This document shows, piece after piece, positions 43,976 to 52,267 of a stretch of DNA of 64,000 nt (positions are counted from its first letter, which is position 1; each line of letters begins with the position of its first letter). A program made the translations under genes and the position numbers. The notes under the pieces were generated by a model. That model saw only the letters and a list, made by a program, of their open reading frames with translations, was not told the origin of the DNA and did not search any database. This stretch comes from Burkholderia sp. Bp8963 (GTDB lineage: Bacteria > Pseudomonadota > Gammaproteobacteria > Burkholderiales > Burkholderiaceae), in assembly GCF_003854275.1 (NCBI RefSeq), contig NZ_QTQP01000016.1:1-64000 (forward strand), written 5' to 3'.

Positions 43976-44731
43976 CTATGCGCCCGGCGGCAGCGCGCAG
44001 CCGTCGGGGCCGCAGGCGGCTGCGTCGTCGCTGCCGCTTGTGTCCCCGATCGTGCCGTCGAGCGCGACGACGCCGTCGTGCCACGCCTGCTCGAGCGCCT
44101 GCGCGAACACGTCGGCCGGCTGCGCGCCAGACACCGCGTAGCGGCCGCCGAACACGAACAGCGGCACGCCGCGGCCGCCGATCTGCGCGGCGCGTTCGAT
44201 ATCGGCGTCGACTTCGTCGCGGTACGCGTCGCTGCGCAGCACGGCTTCGACCGCCGCGCGCTCGAGCCCCGCGTCGACCGCGAAATCGGCGAGCGCGCCG
44301 TGATCGAACAGCGAGCCGTGCTCGCTGAAGTACGCGCGATACAGCCGCTCGGTCAGCGCGTGTGCGCGGCCCGTCGTTTCGGCGAGCTTCACGAGCCGGT
44401 GGCCGTCGAGCGTATCGCCGACGAGCGTGCCGGGCAGGTCGTAGCGCAGCCCGACACTGGCGGCCGCATCGGTCACCTGGCGCAGCATCTGCTCGACCTG
44501 CGCGGGCGCGAGCCGGTATTTGCCGCCGAGCATCGCCTCGACCGGCTCGACCGGCTGGCCGGGCATCAGCCGATACGCGCGCAGCACGACGTCGACGTGG
44601 TCCGCATGCGCGAACGCGGCAAGCGCTTCGTCGAAACGGCGCTTGCCGATCCAGCACCACGGGCAGATCAGGTCGGACCAGATTTCGACGGTCAGCGTCG
44701 GGCGAAGCGCGGGGGTGAGGGCGGTCGGCAT
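43976..44731 (-). CDS. FrnE-like DsbA-family oxidoreductase
   Basis: A 251-residue cytoplasmic thioredoxin-fold protein. The active site CPWC is at residues 23-26 (WSDLICPWCWIGKRRF), and the late RGVPLFVFGGRYAVSGAQP supplies the cis-proline loop; the middle is the helical insert of the 2-hydroxychromene isomerase/FrnE group. A second cysteine pair, CGPDGC, lies at residues 240-245 in the tail and could be redox active with the first; FrnE of Deinococcus also uses a second cysteine pair. There is no signal peptide. It may reduce or shuffle disulfides under stress. Confidence 0.9.
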   Translation of the reverse strand: MPTALTPALRPTLTVEIWSDLICPWCWIGKRRFDEALAAFAHADHVDVVLRAYRLMPGQPVEPVEAMLGGKYRLAPAQVEQMLRQVTDAAASVGLRYDLPGTLVGDTLDGHRLVKLAETTGRAHALTERLYRAYFSEHGSLFDHGALADFAVDAGLERAAVEAVLRSDAYRDEVDADIERAAQIGGRGVPLFVFGGRYAVSGAQPADVFAQALEQAWHDGVVALDGTIGDTSGSDDAAACGPDGCALPPGA

Positions 44732-44881
44732 GGGCGAGTAGCGATCGGGCGAAAAAATGTAACTGCGACTATATCATTTTTGGCCGCGACGCCCGGAATG
44801 AGGGGTAGGCGGCACCGCGTTGCGTGCCTGGGGCACAACGGCGCCCATGCGCGCGAAGCGCGACGGTGGCCGCCTGCTCGC

Positions 44882-45529
44882 CTACATGTCGCCCTGCGTT
44901 TCCTTCAGGTGCTTCAGATGCTTGTAGACGGTCGCGCGCCCCATCCCGAGCACGTTCGCGACATAGTTCGCCGCGCTCTTGCCGCGGAACGCGCCTTCCG
45001 CGTACAGCGCCTCGACGAGCTCGCGCCGATGCTCGCGCGTGAGCCCGTTCAGGCCGACCTGCCGCTCGTGCAGCCAGCCGTGCAGGAACGTGTTGATGCG
45101 CTCCTGCCAGTCGTCGCGGAACAGCTCGTCCGGTTGCGCGACGACGCCCGCGCCCTTGATGAACAGGTCGAGCGTCGCGCGCACCTCGTCGAACACCGCG
45201 ATGTTGAAGTTGATGCACATCATCCCGGCCGGATGCCCTTCGTCGTCGAACAGCACGTTGCTGACGCAACGCATCCGCCGGCCGTCCCAGTTGAGCTTCT
45301 CGTACGGGCCGATCACGCGCTCGCGTGCCGAGTGGTCGGTTTCCTCGAGCGCGGAATCGTCGCCGACCTCGCGTTTCGACAGGTTGTTCGCGAGGTACAG
45401 CACGGTCTGGTCGTGCAGGTCGTGGATCACGACTTCCGCGTACGGGAAGAACAGCGTCGCGATGCCGTCGGCGATCGGCGCATAGCGGGACAGCAGCAGG
45501 TCTTTGACGGGGGATGGCTTCTTGCGCAT
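44882..45529 (-). CDS. DauR-like transcriptional regulator (PAS-like YheO domain + HTH)
   Basis: A 215-residue regulator. The N-terminal PAS-like YheO domain runs about residues 10-120 (LLSRYAPIADGIATLFFPYAEVVIHDL, CVSNVLFDDEGHPAGMMCINF) and a C-terminal helix-turn-helix ends the protein (GAFRGKSAANYVANVLGMGRATVYKHLKHL). This is the layout of DauR, which represses D-arginine catabolism genes in Pseudomonas aeruginosa. The start is the ATG before RKKPSPVKD. It is downstream of the cyclodeaminase-family gene on the same strand, mirroring the dauB-dauR association, and likely binds the palindromes at 46699 and 46854. Confidence 0.82.
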   Translation of the reverse strand: MRKKPSPVKDLLLSRYAPIADGIATLFFPYAEVVIHDLHDQTVLYLANNLSKREVGDDSALEETDHSARERVIGPYEKLNWDGRRMRCVSNVLFDDEGHPAGMMCINFNIAVFDEVRATLDLFIKGAGVVAQPDELFRDDWQERINTFLHGWLHERQVGLNGLTREHRRELVEALYAEGAFRGKSAANYVANVLGMGRATVYKHLKHLKETQGDM

Positions 45530-45661
45530 CGGAATCGCTACCTCGGGTGAGCCGCGGCCGGGCGGCGTCTCCGGCCGACGCCGGCGCACCGCCGCCGTGG
45601 CGGTGGCGCCATTGTATCGGGCGCGCGCGCGATTGATGTTCATATGCGGTTCATCTGCGGC

Positions 45662-46624
45662 TCATGCGCGCGTCAGGTGCGCGTGAAGCGCGTGCGCGAT
45701 CGCGACGTCCTCGAGACCGAGGCCGATCGAGCGGAAGAACGCATGGCGCGTGCGCGACGGCGCCGGACATGCGTTGCGCACGAGCGCGGGCAGATCGCCG
45801 ACGATGCGCTCCGGCGTCCAGCCGTGCTCGGCGGCCGCGCGTTGCATCTCGCCCGCGCTCGCGGGCGTCGTGTGCCGGTAATCGCAGTAGACGTCCATCC
45901 CGGGCAGCCACGCGGGCGGGATCTCGTGCGCCTGCGCGACGTTGGTGCTGATCGACGTGACGAGCGCAGGGCGCGTCAGCATCCCGTCGCCGAGCACCGG
46001 CGTGCCCGACGACGTGCACAGCATCACGACGTCCGCGTCGCGCACGCAGGCGGCGACGCTGTCGGCCGGCCGCGCGCGCGGATCGATCTGCGCGATCGTG
46101 GCCTGCAGCGCCGCGTCGCCGGCCAGTGCCGGCGAATACACGCGAATCGTCTCCCAGTCGCGCAACGCTGCCGTGTGCCGCAGGTGCGCGAGACCGACCG
46201 CGCCCGCGCCGACCAGCGCGAGATGCTTCGCGTCGCCGGGGGCGAGGCAGTCGACCGCGAGCGCGGTCGTGCCGGCGGTGCGCTCGACCGTCAGCAAGCC
46301 CGCATCGCACCACATCAGCGGGTGACCGGTGCGCATCGACATCAGCGCGGTCCACGCGGTGACGATGGGTTTGCCGCCCGTCACGATGTACGGCGACAGC
46401 TTCGCGCCGAACACCTGCTCGTCGGCGAGCGCGCCGAGGTAGGTGATGAAGTCGCCGGCCTGGCCGGGGAACAGCGTGAGCGTCTGCGGCGGCTGCACCG
46501 CGCGGGCTTCGCCGAGCGACGCGAACATGCGGCGCAGCGTGCCGAGCACGTCGAGCGACGGCAGCGCGGCGCGCACCGCCGCTTCGTCGACGGTCAGCGG
46601 CAGGGTGGGGGCGGCTTGCGTCAT
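45662..46624 (-). CDS. Ornithine cyclodeaminase / mu-crystallin family protein (DauB-like)
   Basis: A 320-residue NAD(P)-binding protein. The Rossmann segment is HLALVGAGAVGLAHLRHTAAL, followed by the nucleotide-specificity strand IRVYSPAL; earlier TLTLFPGQAGDFITYLGA and the later DADVVMLCTSSGTPVLGDGML are typical of the family. Members include ornithine cyclodeaminase, ketimine reductases and DauB, the anabolic L-arginine dehydrogenase. With a DauR-like regulator next to it and an FAD amino-acid oxidase across the divergent promoter, a DauB-like step (2-ketoacid or imine to L-amino acid) is the best guess. A palindrome lies 74 bases upstream. Confidence 0.8.
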   Translation of the reverse strand: MTQAAPTLPLTVDEAAVRAALPSLDVLGTLRRMFASLGEARAVQPPQTLTLFPGQAGDFITYLGALADEQVFGAKLSPYIVTGGKPIVTAWTALMSMRTGHPLMWCDAGLLTVERTAGTTALAVDCLAPGDAKHLALVGAGAVGLAHLRHTAALRDWETIRVYSPALAGDAALQATIAQIDPRARPADSVAACVRDADVVMLCTSSGTPVLGDGMLTRPALVTSISTNVAQAHEIPPAWLPGMDVYCDYRHTTPASAGEMQRAAAEHGWTPERIVGDLPALVRNACPAPSRTRHAFFRSIGLGLEDVAIAHALHAHLTRA

Positions 46625-46698
46625 GGATACGTCTCCGGTCGGGGCCGGACGGACTGTCTCGCGACGTGTCGGTCCGGCGGTGTTCTTGATGGACAAAA

Positions 46699-46713
46699 AG
46701 TCTAATATAGACT
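46699..46713. promoter_or_regulatory. Operator palindrome upstream of the DauB-like gene
   Basis: AGTCTA-ATA-TAGACT, perfect 6-base arms with a 3-base spacer, 74 bases before the leftward cyclodeaminase-family gene. The same arms occur at 46855-46869 in front of the divergent gene. Confidence 0.7.
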
Positions 46714-46853
46714 CACGATGGCTGGTGAGATTTTATTTTCGGGATGTGTCGCGTGACGGCGGTCGTCGGAAAAATCAATGAAAATCAACGGCTTGTTCCC
46801 AATATCGGCGACGCCGACGCACTGAAACCGGGGCACGATTATCGTATCCCCTA

Positions 46854-46870
46854 TAGTCTATAGTAGACTA
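46854..46870. promoter_or_regulatory. Operator palindrome upstream of the binding-protein gene
   Basis: TAGTCTA-TAG-TAGACTA, perfect 7-base arms; its inner 15 bases share both 6-base arms with the palindrome at 46699. A further AGTCTA at 46873-46878 continues the series with 3-base spacing. It is about 135 bases before the rightward gene. Confidence 0.7.
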
Positions 46871-47004
46871 TCAGTCTATATTTCGGGTGCATGGACGTGC
46901 GCTGCCGCATTGCCGGCCGGCCGTGCATCGCGCCAATCCGGTGCCCCGTCGAGCGGGCGCTGCGTGGCCGTCCCCCCGTTGCCTCAACCCAGACAGGACC
47001 CGTC

Positions 47005-47790
47005 ATGAACTGGAAGCTCTCTCTGTGCGTCGCCGCGGCTTTCGCGAGCGCAGCCGTCACGGCCCACGCGGAACAGACCGCCAACACGTTGCGCTTCGGG
47101 ATCGAAGCCGCTTATCCCCCGTTCGAGAGCAAGACGCCGGCCGGGCAGTTGCAGGGCTTCGACGTCGACGTCGGCAATGCGGTATGCGCGAAGCTGAAGA
47201 TGAAGTGCGTGTGGGTCGAGAATGCGTTCGACGGCCTGATTCCCGCGCTGCAGGCGCGCAAGTTCGACGCGATCAACTCGGCGATGAACATCACGGCCAA
47301 GCGGCGGCAGAGCATCGATTTCACGCCGGCGATCTACGTCGTGCCGATCGTGATGGTCGCGAAGCGCGGCTCGCCGCTGTTGCCCGATGTGGCGAGCCTG
47401 CGCGGCAGGCACGTCGGCGTGCTGCAAGGGTCGTCGCAGGAAGATTTCCTGAAGGCGCACTGGGCCAGTGCGGGCGTGTCGGTCGTCTCGTACCAGGATC
47501 AGGACCAGATCTACGCGGATCTCGTCGCGGGCCGTCTGGACGCGGCGGTGCAGGAAGCGCAGACCGCGCAGGACGGTTTCCTCGACAAGCCGGCCGGCCG
47601 CGATTACCAGATCGTCGGCGACGCGCTGAAGGATCCGGCGACGCTCGGCGAAGGCACGGGCTTCGGGATGCGCAAGAATGACAAGGCGCTGCAGGCGAAG
47701 ATCGTCGGCGCGCTCGACGCGCTGAAGAAGGACGGCACGCTGAGCGCGCTGTCGCAGAAGTACTTCCGGCGCGACATCATCGCGAAGTAA
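47005..47790 (+). CDS. Periplasmic basic amino acid ABC substrate-binding protein
   Basis: A 261-residue exported protein: signal peptide about 22 residues (SLCVAAAFASAAVTAHA/E), then a bacterial solute-binding family 3 fold (LRFGIEAAYPPFESKTPAGQLQGFDVDVG, FDGLIPALQARKFDAINSAMNITAKRR, FTPAIYVVPIVMVAKRGS). The AMNITAKRR binding-site motif resembles the lysine/arginine/ornithine group (ArgT/HisJ, where it is S-L-S-I-T). No permease or ATPase gene is adjacent, so it must share those components. Its gap to the FAD oxidase is 66 bases, likely one transcript under the palindrome. Confidence 0.88.
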   Translation: MNWKLSLCVAAAFASAAVTAHAEQTANTLRFGIEAAYPPFESKTPAGQLQGFDVDVGNAVCAKLKMKCVWVENAFDGLIPALQARKFDAINSAMNITAKRRQSIDFTPAIYVVPIVMVAKRGSPLLPDVASLRGRHVGVLQGSSQEDFLKAHWASAGVSVVSYQDQDQIYADLVAGRLDAAVQEAQTAQDGFLDKPAGRDYQIVGDALKDPATLGEGTGFGMRKNDKALQAKIVGALDALKKDGTLSALSQKYFRRDIIAK

Positions 47791-47856
47791 ATCCGGCCGC
47801 GCCGGGTGCAAGGTCCGGCGCGCATCGCATCGAATCTCGACGCAGTACGAGGAAGC

Positions 47857-49101
47857 ATGGATTTCGACGTCATCGTCCTGGGGGCCGGCATCGTCGGCGT
47901 GTCGTCGGCGCTGCATCTGCAGGATCGCGGCCTGCGCGTCGCGCTCGTCGACCGGCGCGGGCCGGGCGAGGAAACGAGCCACGGCAATGCGGGGCTCATC
48001 GAGCGCTCGTCGGTCGTCCCGTATGCGTTCCCGCGCAAGCTCGGCACGCTGCTGCGCTATGCGCGCAACCGCTCGATCGATCTCTATTGGGACTACAAAG
48101 CGATGCCCGCGTACGCGGGCTGGCTCGCGCGCTTCTGGCGGGAGTCGTCGCCGCAGCGGCTCGCGGCCGCCGCGCGCGACCTGCTGCCGCTGATCGCGGC
48201 GAGCGTCGACGAGCACGATGCGCTGCTCGCGCGCACTGACGCGCAGCCGCTCGTGCACGACGGCGGGTGGATCGAGGCGTTCCGCTCGCCCGTGCTGTTC
48301 GACGCGGAAGCGCGCGCGCAGCAGCGCGTCGCGAGCGAGCACGGGCTGCGGATGACCGTGCTCGATGCACGCGCGCTGCGCGATCGCGAGCCGGGTCTCG
48401 GCGACGCGTTTTGCGGCGCGTTCCACTGGCAGGATCCGAAGAGCGTGTCGAACCCGGGCGGCCTGACGAAAGCGTATGCGCGGCTCTTCGAGCGGGAAGG
48501 CGGCACGTTCGTGCTCGGCGATGCGACGACGCTCGAGCAGGTACGCGACGGCTGGAGCGTCGATACCGCGGACGGCCGCATCGCGGCGCGCCAGGCGGTG
48601 GTGGCGCTCGGGCCCTGGTCCGACCACGTGTTCGCGCCGCTCGGCTACCGGATCCCGCTGCGCACGAAGCGCGGCTATCACATGCATTACCGGCCGACGC
48701 GCACGCTGCTGAACGTGCCCGTCTGCGATACCGAGGAAGGCTTCGTCGTCGCGCCAATGGACGGCGGGCGCCTGCGGCTCACGACCGGCGTCGAGATTGC
48801 GCTGCGCGGCGCGCCGCCGACCGGCGTGCAACTGGCGCGTGCGGAGCCGCTCGCGCGTGACGCGTTCGGCATCGGCGAACGGCTCGACCCGGCACCGTGG
48901 CTCGGGATGCGGCCGTGCACGCCGGACATGCGTCCGGTGATCGGGCCTGCGCCGCGTCATCGACACCTGTGGTTCGCGTTCGGCCATTGCCATCACGGGC
49001 TGACGCTCGGCCCCGCGACGGGCCGCCTGCTCGCCGAGATGATGACGGGCGCGCCGACCTACATCGATCCTCATCCGTTCCGGGCCGCTCGCTTCGGCTG
49101 A
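47857..49101 (+). CDS. FAD-dependent D-amino acid dehydrogenase/oxidase (DadA/DauA-like)
   Basis: A 414-residue flavoprotein of the DAO family. The FAD motif is DVIVLGAGIVGVSSALHLQDRG (residues 4-25, shown in parts VIVLGAGIVGVSS), followed by SHGNAGLIERSS typical of DadA. The C-terminal part has WLGMRPCTPDMRPVIGPAP and LWFAFGHCHHGLTLGPATGRLLAEM, the usual DAO ending. It oxidatively deaminates D-amino acids. The neighbours (basic amino acid binding protein, DauB- and DauR-like proteins) suggest D-arginine or another D-basic amino acid. The start ATG follows GAGGAAG. Confidence 0.85.
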   Translation: MDFDVIVLGAGIVGVSSALHLQDRGLRVALVDRRGPGEETSHGNAGLIERSSVVPYAFPRKLGTLLRYARNRSIDLYWDYKAMPAYAGWLARFWRESSPQRLAAAARDLLPLIAASVDEHDALLARTDAQPLVHDGGWIEAFRSPVLFDAEARAQQRVASEHGLRMTVLDARALRDREPGLGDAFCGAFHWQDPKSVSNPGGLTKAYARLFEREGGTFVLGDATTLEQVRDGWSVDTADGRIAARQAVVALGPWSDHVFAPLGYRIPLRTKRGYHMHYRPTRTLLNVPVCDTEEGFVVAPMDGGRLRLTTGVEIALRGAPPTGVQLARAEPLARDAFGIGERLDPAPWLGMRPCTPDMRPVIGPAPRHRHLWFAFGHCHHGLTLGPATGRLLAEMMTGAPTYIDPHPFRAARFG

Positions 49102-49621
49102 GTGGGTGCCGACGGCGCGCGCGGTCGGGCGCGCTGGCGGCGCAGGTCCGGGGCCGCGTGCACGCGGGCCTTCGCGACACAGTTTTTCATGCGGCTGTCG
49201 ATAATCGACGAATTATCCGGATTCGCAATGATCTGCGTAATTGTCCGGAAAGAAATCGCGAAATAAGAAAATCAATGAATACGCGATTTTTTTATGCATT
49301 TTCATATGCGTGAAACGGGGTGCTTCCCGTCAATCGGATTGACACCGATGACCGGTGAACGGCGGGGCCCCTGCAGCGCCCCGTGTGTACCGGAACACGT
49401 TACATCGGGCCTCGAAAACGTTACGTTACATCCGCGTTCCGCGTCCGATTCCCCTCGGGCAAGTCACGCCGCGCATCTGAATTTTTCGTAATGAAATCAG
49501 GTGGTGGCGCGTTATTGCGATGCAATAAATCGAGATAAAAGACCTGAATTTATCGATGGCACGCTTCGTGCGATCTGTCCCCGTGCTTTATCAACGTAGT
49601 GCCAACCGGGATGAGATCACG
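49102..49621. other. AT-richer intergenic region before the repeat protein gene
   Basis: About 520 bases. It contains a 10-base direct repeat ACGTTACATC (49397-49406 and 49423-49432) and a palindrome ATTGC-GAT-GCAAT at 49514-49526. The last 100 bases include AT-rich AATAAATCGAGATAAAAGACC, a plausible promoter zone for the secreted protein. I see no gene. Confidence 0.5.
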
Positions 49622-50998
49622 ATGGGAAAAAATTTTAAATTGACGGGTGTCGCGCTGTCGGTCGCGACGGTGTTCGGGGTGCTGGTGTCGGGTTCCGCAG
49701 TAGCAGGGCCGCTCGATGGGTTGTCGATTCCGCAGGTGATCGTGAATCCGTCGACGAACGGCGCATCGGCGAGCATCGTCGCGACGGAGGCGACGCCGAT
49801 GGGTTCGGTTACCGTGACCGCGTCCGGCTCGGGCGCGATTCAGACGTCGCTCGGCAATCCCGCCAGCGCGCTGAACGGCGCGGTGAATTCGGTGACGGGC
49901 GCGCTTGGCGGTGGCGGCGGCACGATGAATCCGCTGACGCCGGTGCAGGGCGCGGTGAATCAGGTGGTGGGCACGCTGGGCAGCGGCAATCCGGCCGGCG
50001 CGCTGAGCAATGCGGTTGGCACGGTGACGGGAGCGCTTGGTAATGTCGGTGGTGGTTCGAACCCGCTGGCGCCGGTTCAAGGCGCAGTGAACCAGGTCGC
50101 AGGCACGCTCGGCAGCGGCAACCCGACCGACGCGCTCGTCAGCGCGGTGAACGCGATCGCTGGCCAGGCCGGCAATGGCTCGAACCCGCTCGCACCCGTG
50201 CAAGGTGCGGTGAACCAGGTCGTCGGCACACTCGGCGGCGGCAATCCGGCCGGCGCACTCAGCAACGCAGTCAACACGATCACGGGTGCGCTGGGCAACG
50301 TCGGCGGTGGCGCGAATCCGCTCGCGCCGGTGCAGGGCGCAGTGACCCAGCTCGCGGGCACGCTCGGCGACAACCCAGGCGCCGCGGTGAGTAACGCGGT
50401 GAACTCGCTGACGGGTGCGCTCGGCAACCTCGGCGGCACGAACCCGCTGGCGCCGGTGCAGGGCGCGGTGACGCAGGTGGTCAACACGCTGTCCGGTGCC
50501 GCGGGCAGCAGCCCGATCGCGCCGATCACGAATCTCGTGAACGGCCTGACGGGCGGCCTGCCCGGCGGCAGCAACCCGGCTGGTGCACTGACGGGCGCGC
50601 TGGGTTCGGTCACCGGTGCGCTAGGCAACGCCGGCGCTCCGCTGTCGCATGCGGCCGGCGCACTGACGGGGGCGCTCGCGAATGGCCCGGCGGCCCTGTC
50701 GCAGGCAGGCGGCGCGCTCGCGGGCGCGGCCGGATCGACAGCCGCGGCGGGCGGCAGCCTGATGGGCTCGGGCGCGAATGCGGCGGGCAGCACGGCGGGC
50801 GCAGCCGGCTCGCTGTTGACGAACGGCGCGAATGCGACGGCCACGGTCGTCAATTCGGTCGGCACGGCCGTCGGCACGGCGCTCGGCTCGACGCCGGGCC
50901 TGTCGGTCACGCCGCACTCGAGCGGCGGCTCGCCGAACAACCCGCTCGCACCCGTGTCGTCGCTGATCACGACGCTGACGGGCGCACTGCCGAAGTAA
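49622..50998 (+). CDS. Secreted Gly/Ala/Asn-rich repeat protein
   Basis: A 458-residue exported protein with no function that I recognise; similar Burkholderia proteins are often labelled collagen-like. The signal peptide is residues 1-29 (VFGVLVSGSAVA/G). From residue 103 there are five degenerate units of 41-44 residues, each beginning NPLAPVQGAVNQVVGTLG (units at about 103, 147, 188, 232, 274) and followed by NPAGALSNAVNTVTGALGN. A less regular Gly/Ala/Ser-rich part follows to the end, closing with NNPLAPVSSLITTLTGALPK. There are no cysteines and few charged residues. A strong terminator follows, so it is monocistronic. The gene is preceded by GGGATGAGATC with a weak ribosome site. Confidence 0.85.
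   Translation: MGKNFKLTGVALSVATVFGVLVSGSAVAGPLDGLSIPQVIVNPSTNGASASIVATEATPMGSVTVTASGSGAIQTSLGNPASALNGAVNSVTGALGGGGGTMNPLTPVQGAVNQVVGTLGSGNPAGALSNAVGTVTGALGNVGGGSNPLAPVQGAVNQVAGTLGSGNPTDALVSAVNAIAGQAGNGSNPLAPVQGAVNQVVGTLGGGNPAGALSNAVNTITGALGNVGGGANPLAPVQGAVTQLAGTLGDNPGAAVSNAVNSLTGALGNLGGTNPLAPVQGAVTQVVNTLSGAAGSSPIAPITNLVNGLTGGLPGGSNPAGALTGALGSVTGALGNAGAPLSHAAGALTGALANGPAALSQAGGALAGAAGSTAAAGGSLMGSGANAAGSTAGAAGSLLTNGANATATVVNSVGTAVGTALGSTPGLSVTPHSSGGSPNNPLAPVSSLITTLTGALPK
49928..50480 (+). repeat. Five in-gene repeats of about 125-132 bases
   Basis: The units encode NPLxPVQGAVxQ followed by a linker and TGALGN. Spacing of the NPLxPVQ starts is 44, 41, 44 and 42 residues. The copies differ at many third bases, so they are old or kept by protein selection. 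Confidence 0.8.
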
Positions 50999-51055
50999 GA
51001 CAGCCGGACGGCGCGCGGCGGGTGCATGTTGCCCGCCGCACGTCACCGGTCACGC

Positions 51056-51090
51056 AAGGCGGCATGACTGCTATGTCATGTCGCCTTTTT
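51056..51090 (+). terminator. Rho-independent terminator after the repeat protein gene
   Basis: A 13-base stem AAGGCGGCATGAC / GTCATGTCGCCTT with one G-T pair and a 6-base loop, ending in TTTTT. It lies about 57 bases after the stop. Confidence 0.88.
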
Positions 51091-51251
51091 ACATGCGACC
51101 CCGTTCCCGCGCATGCCGAAAACGCGGCGCCCGCGTTGCCAAACGGCCGCCGCACGCGAAGCGCGCATTCCCGCCGGAATAATCGGGCGCGTTCGTCCGT
51201 TTATCTACCAAGTCACGGCGCGGCCGCGCGGCGGGATAATTTCAACGACGG

Positions 51252-51296
51252 AGTTCATCGTCCCGAAGTTGATCGTCCCGGCGTTGATCGTCCCGT
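51252..51296. repeat. Three 15-base tandem repeats upstream of the ECF operon
   Basis: Copies AGTTCATCGTCCCGA, AGTTGATCGTCCCGG and CGTTGATCGTCCCGT, end to end, 69 bases before the first gene of the operon. Each copy holds GATCGTCCCG or CATCGTCCCG. This may be a regulator array or part of the leader; the rest of the 51091-51364 gap shows no gene. Confidence 0.7.
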
Positions 51297-51364
51297 TTCG
51301 CGACAGCGGCGTCCGCGTCCTGCGGCGCCGCGCGCGCCGCGACGCCACGCAAAGGAGAACGGGA

Positions 51365-51724
51365 ATGAAACGGATGCTGCTCGTCGCCGCACTGACGGTC
51401 GGGGCGTCGCTGCCCGCGGCCGCGGAGCCGCCGCAGGTCAGCGGCGGGAAGCTGGTCGACGAAGACCACATGACGCTGTACACGTTCGATCACGACGCGG
51501 CCGGCAAGAGCATGTGCGACAGCGCGTGCACGGCAAGCTGGCCGCCGGCGGTCGCCGACGCATACGACAAGGCGTCGGGCGCGTGGAGCCTCGTGAAGCG
51601 CGACGACGGCAAGATGCAATGGGCATACAAGGGGCACCCGCTGTACCGCTGGAAGATGGACAGCAAGGCCGGCGACGCGGGCGGCGACGGCATGGGCGGC
51701 ATGTGGCACGTCGCGCGGCCGTGA
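51365..51724 (+). CDS. COG4315-type secreted protein (predicted lipoprotein-repeat family)
   Basis: A 119-residue exported protein with signal peptide (MLLVAALTVGASLPAAAE) and a core of the COG4315 'secreted repeat' family: DHMTLYTFDHDAAGKSMCDSAC-ASWPP, then MQWAYKGHPLYRWKMDSKAGDAGGDG and a short GMWHVARP ending. The family is often found with ECF sigma operons; the cysteine pair likely forms a disulfide. The start is the ATG after AAAGGAGAA, and it lies 27 bases before the sigma gene, so it is probably the first gene of that operon. No enzyme activity is known to me. Confidence 0.85.
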   Translation: MKRMLLVAALTVGASLPAAAEPPQVSGGKLVDEDHMTLYTFDHDAAGKSMCDSACTASWPPAVADAYDKASGAWSLVKRDDGKMQWAYKGHPLYRWKMDSKAGDAGGDGMGGMWHVARP

Positions 51725-51751
51725 CGGTGCGGCGGCGCACGGGGCATCCGG

Positions 51752-52267
51752 ATGAGCTACGAATCCGACCTGCTGGTGTGGCTGCCGCGCCTCACGCGGT
51801 ACGCGCGTGCATTGACGGGCGACCCGGCGTGGGCCGACGACCTCGTGCAGGACACGCTCGAGCGCGCGCTGAACAAGCCGCCGCGCGTCGACGGCAATTT
51901 GTGCGCATGGCTGCTGACGCTGCTGCGGCACCGCTTCATCGACCAGCTGCGCGCCCGTCGCGAGATCGCGGTCGACGACGCGACCGCGCCGTGGCAGACG
52001 ATGGCCGCGCCCGCCGGCGAGATCAGCGGGCTCTTGTTGCGCGACGTGCAGCGCGCGTTGTACCGGCTGCCCGTCGAGCAGCGCGAGGTGCTGCTGCTGG
52101 TCGCGCTCGAGGAGTTGAGCTACCAGGAAGCCGCGCAGGTGCTGGCGGTGCCGGTGGGTACGGTGATGTCGCGGCTCGCGCGGGCGCGCGAGCACATGCG
52201 CGCGCTGTTGTCGGACGAGCCGTCCGCCGGCCGCGGCGCGACGCTACGGGTGATCAGGAAGGCATGA
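51752..52267 (+). CDS. ECF-type RNA polymerase sigma factor
   Basis: A 171-residue sigma factor. Region 2 contains LVWLPRLTRYARALTGDPAWADDLVQDTLERAL (the -10 recognition helix) and region 4 contains LYRLPVEQREVLLLVALEELSYQEAAQVLAVPVGTVMSRLARAREHM (the -35 helix-turn-helix). Its stop overlaps the anti-sigma start by four bases, which suggests stoichiometric control. The group cannot be named without comparison. It would drive its own operon and perhaps the secreted protein upstream. Confidence 0.93.
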   Translation: MSYESDLLVWLPRLTRYARALTGDPAWADDLVQDTLERALNKPPRVDGNLCAWLLTLLRHRFIDQLRARREIAVDDATAPWQTMAAPAGEISGLLLRDVQRALYRLPVEQREVLLLVALEELSYQEAAQVLAVPVGTVMSRLARAREHMRALLSDEPSAGRGATLRVIRKA

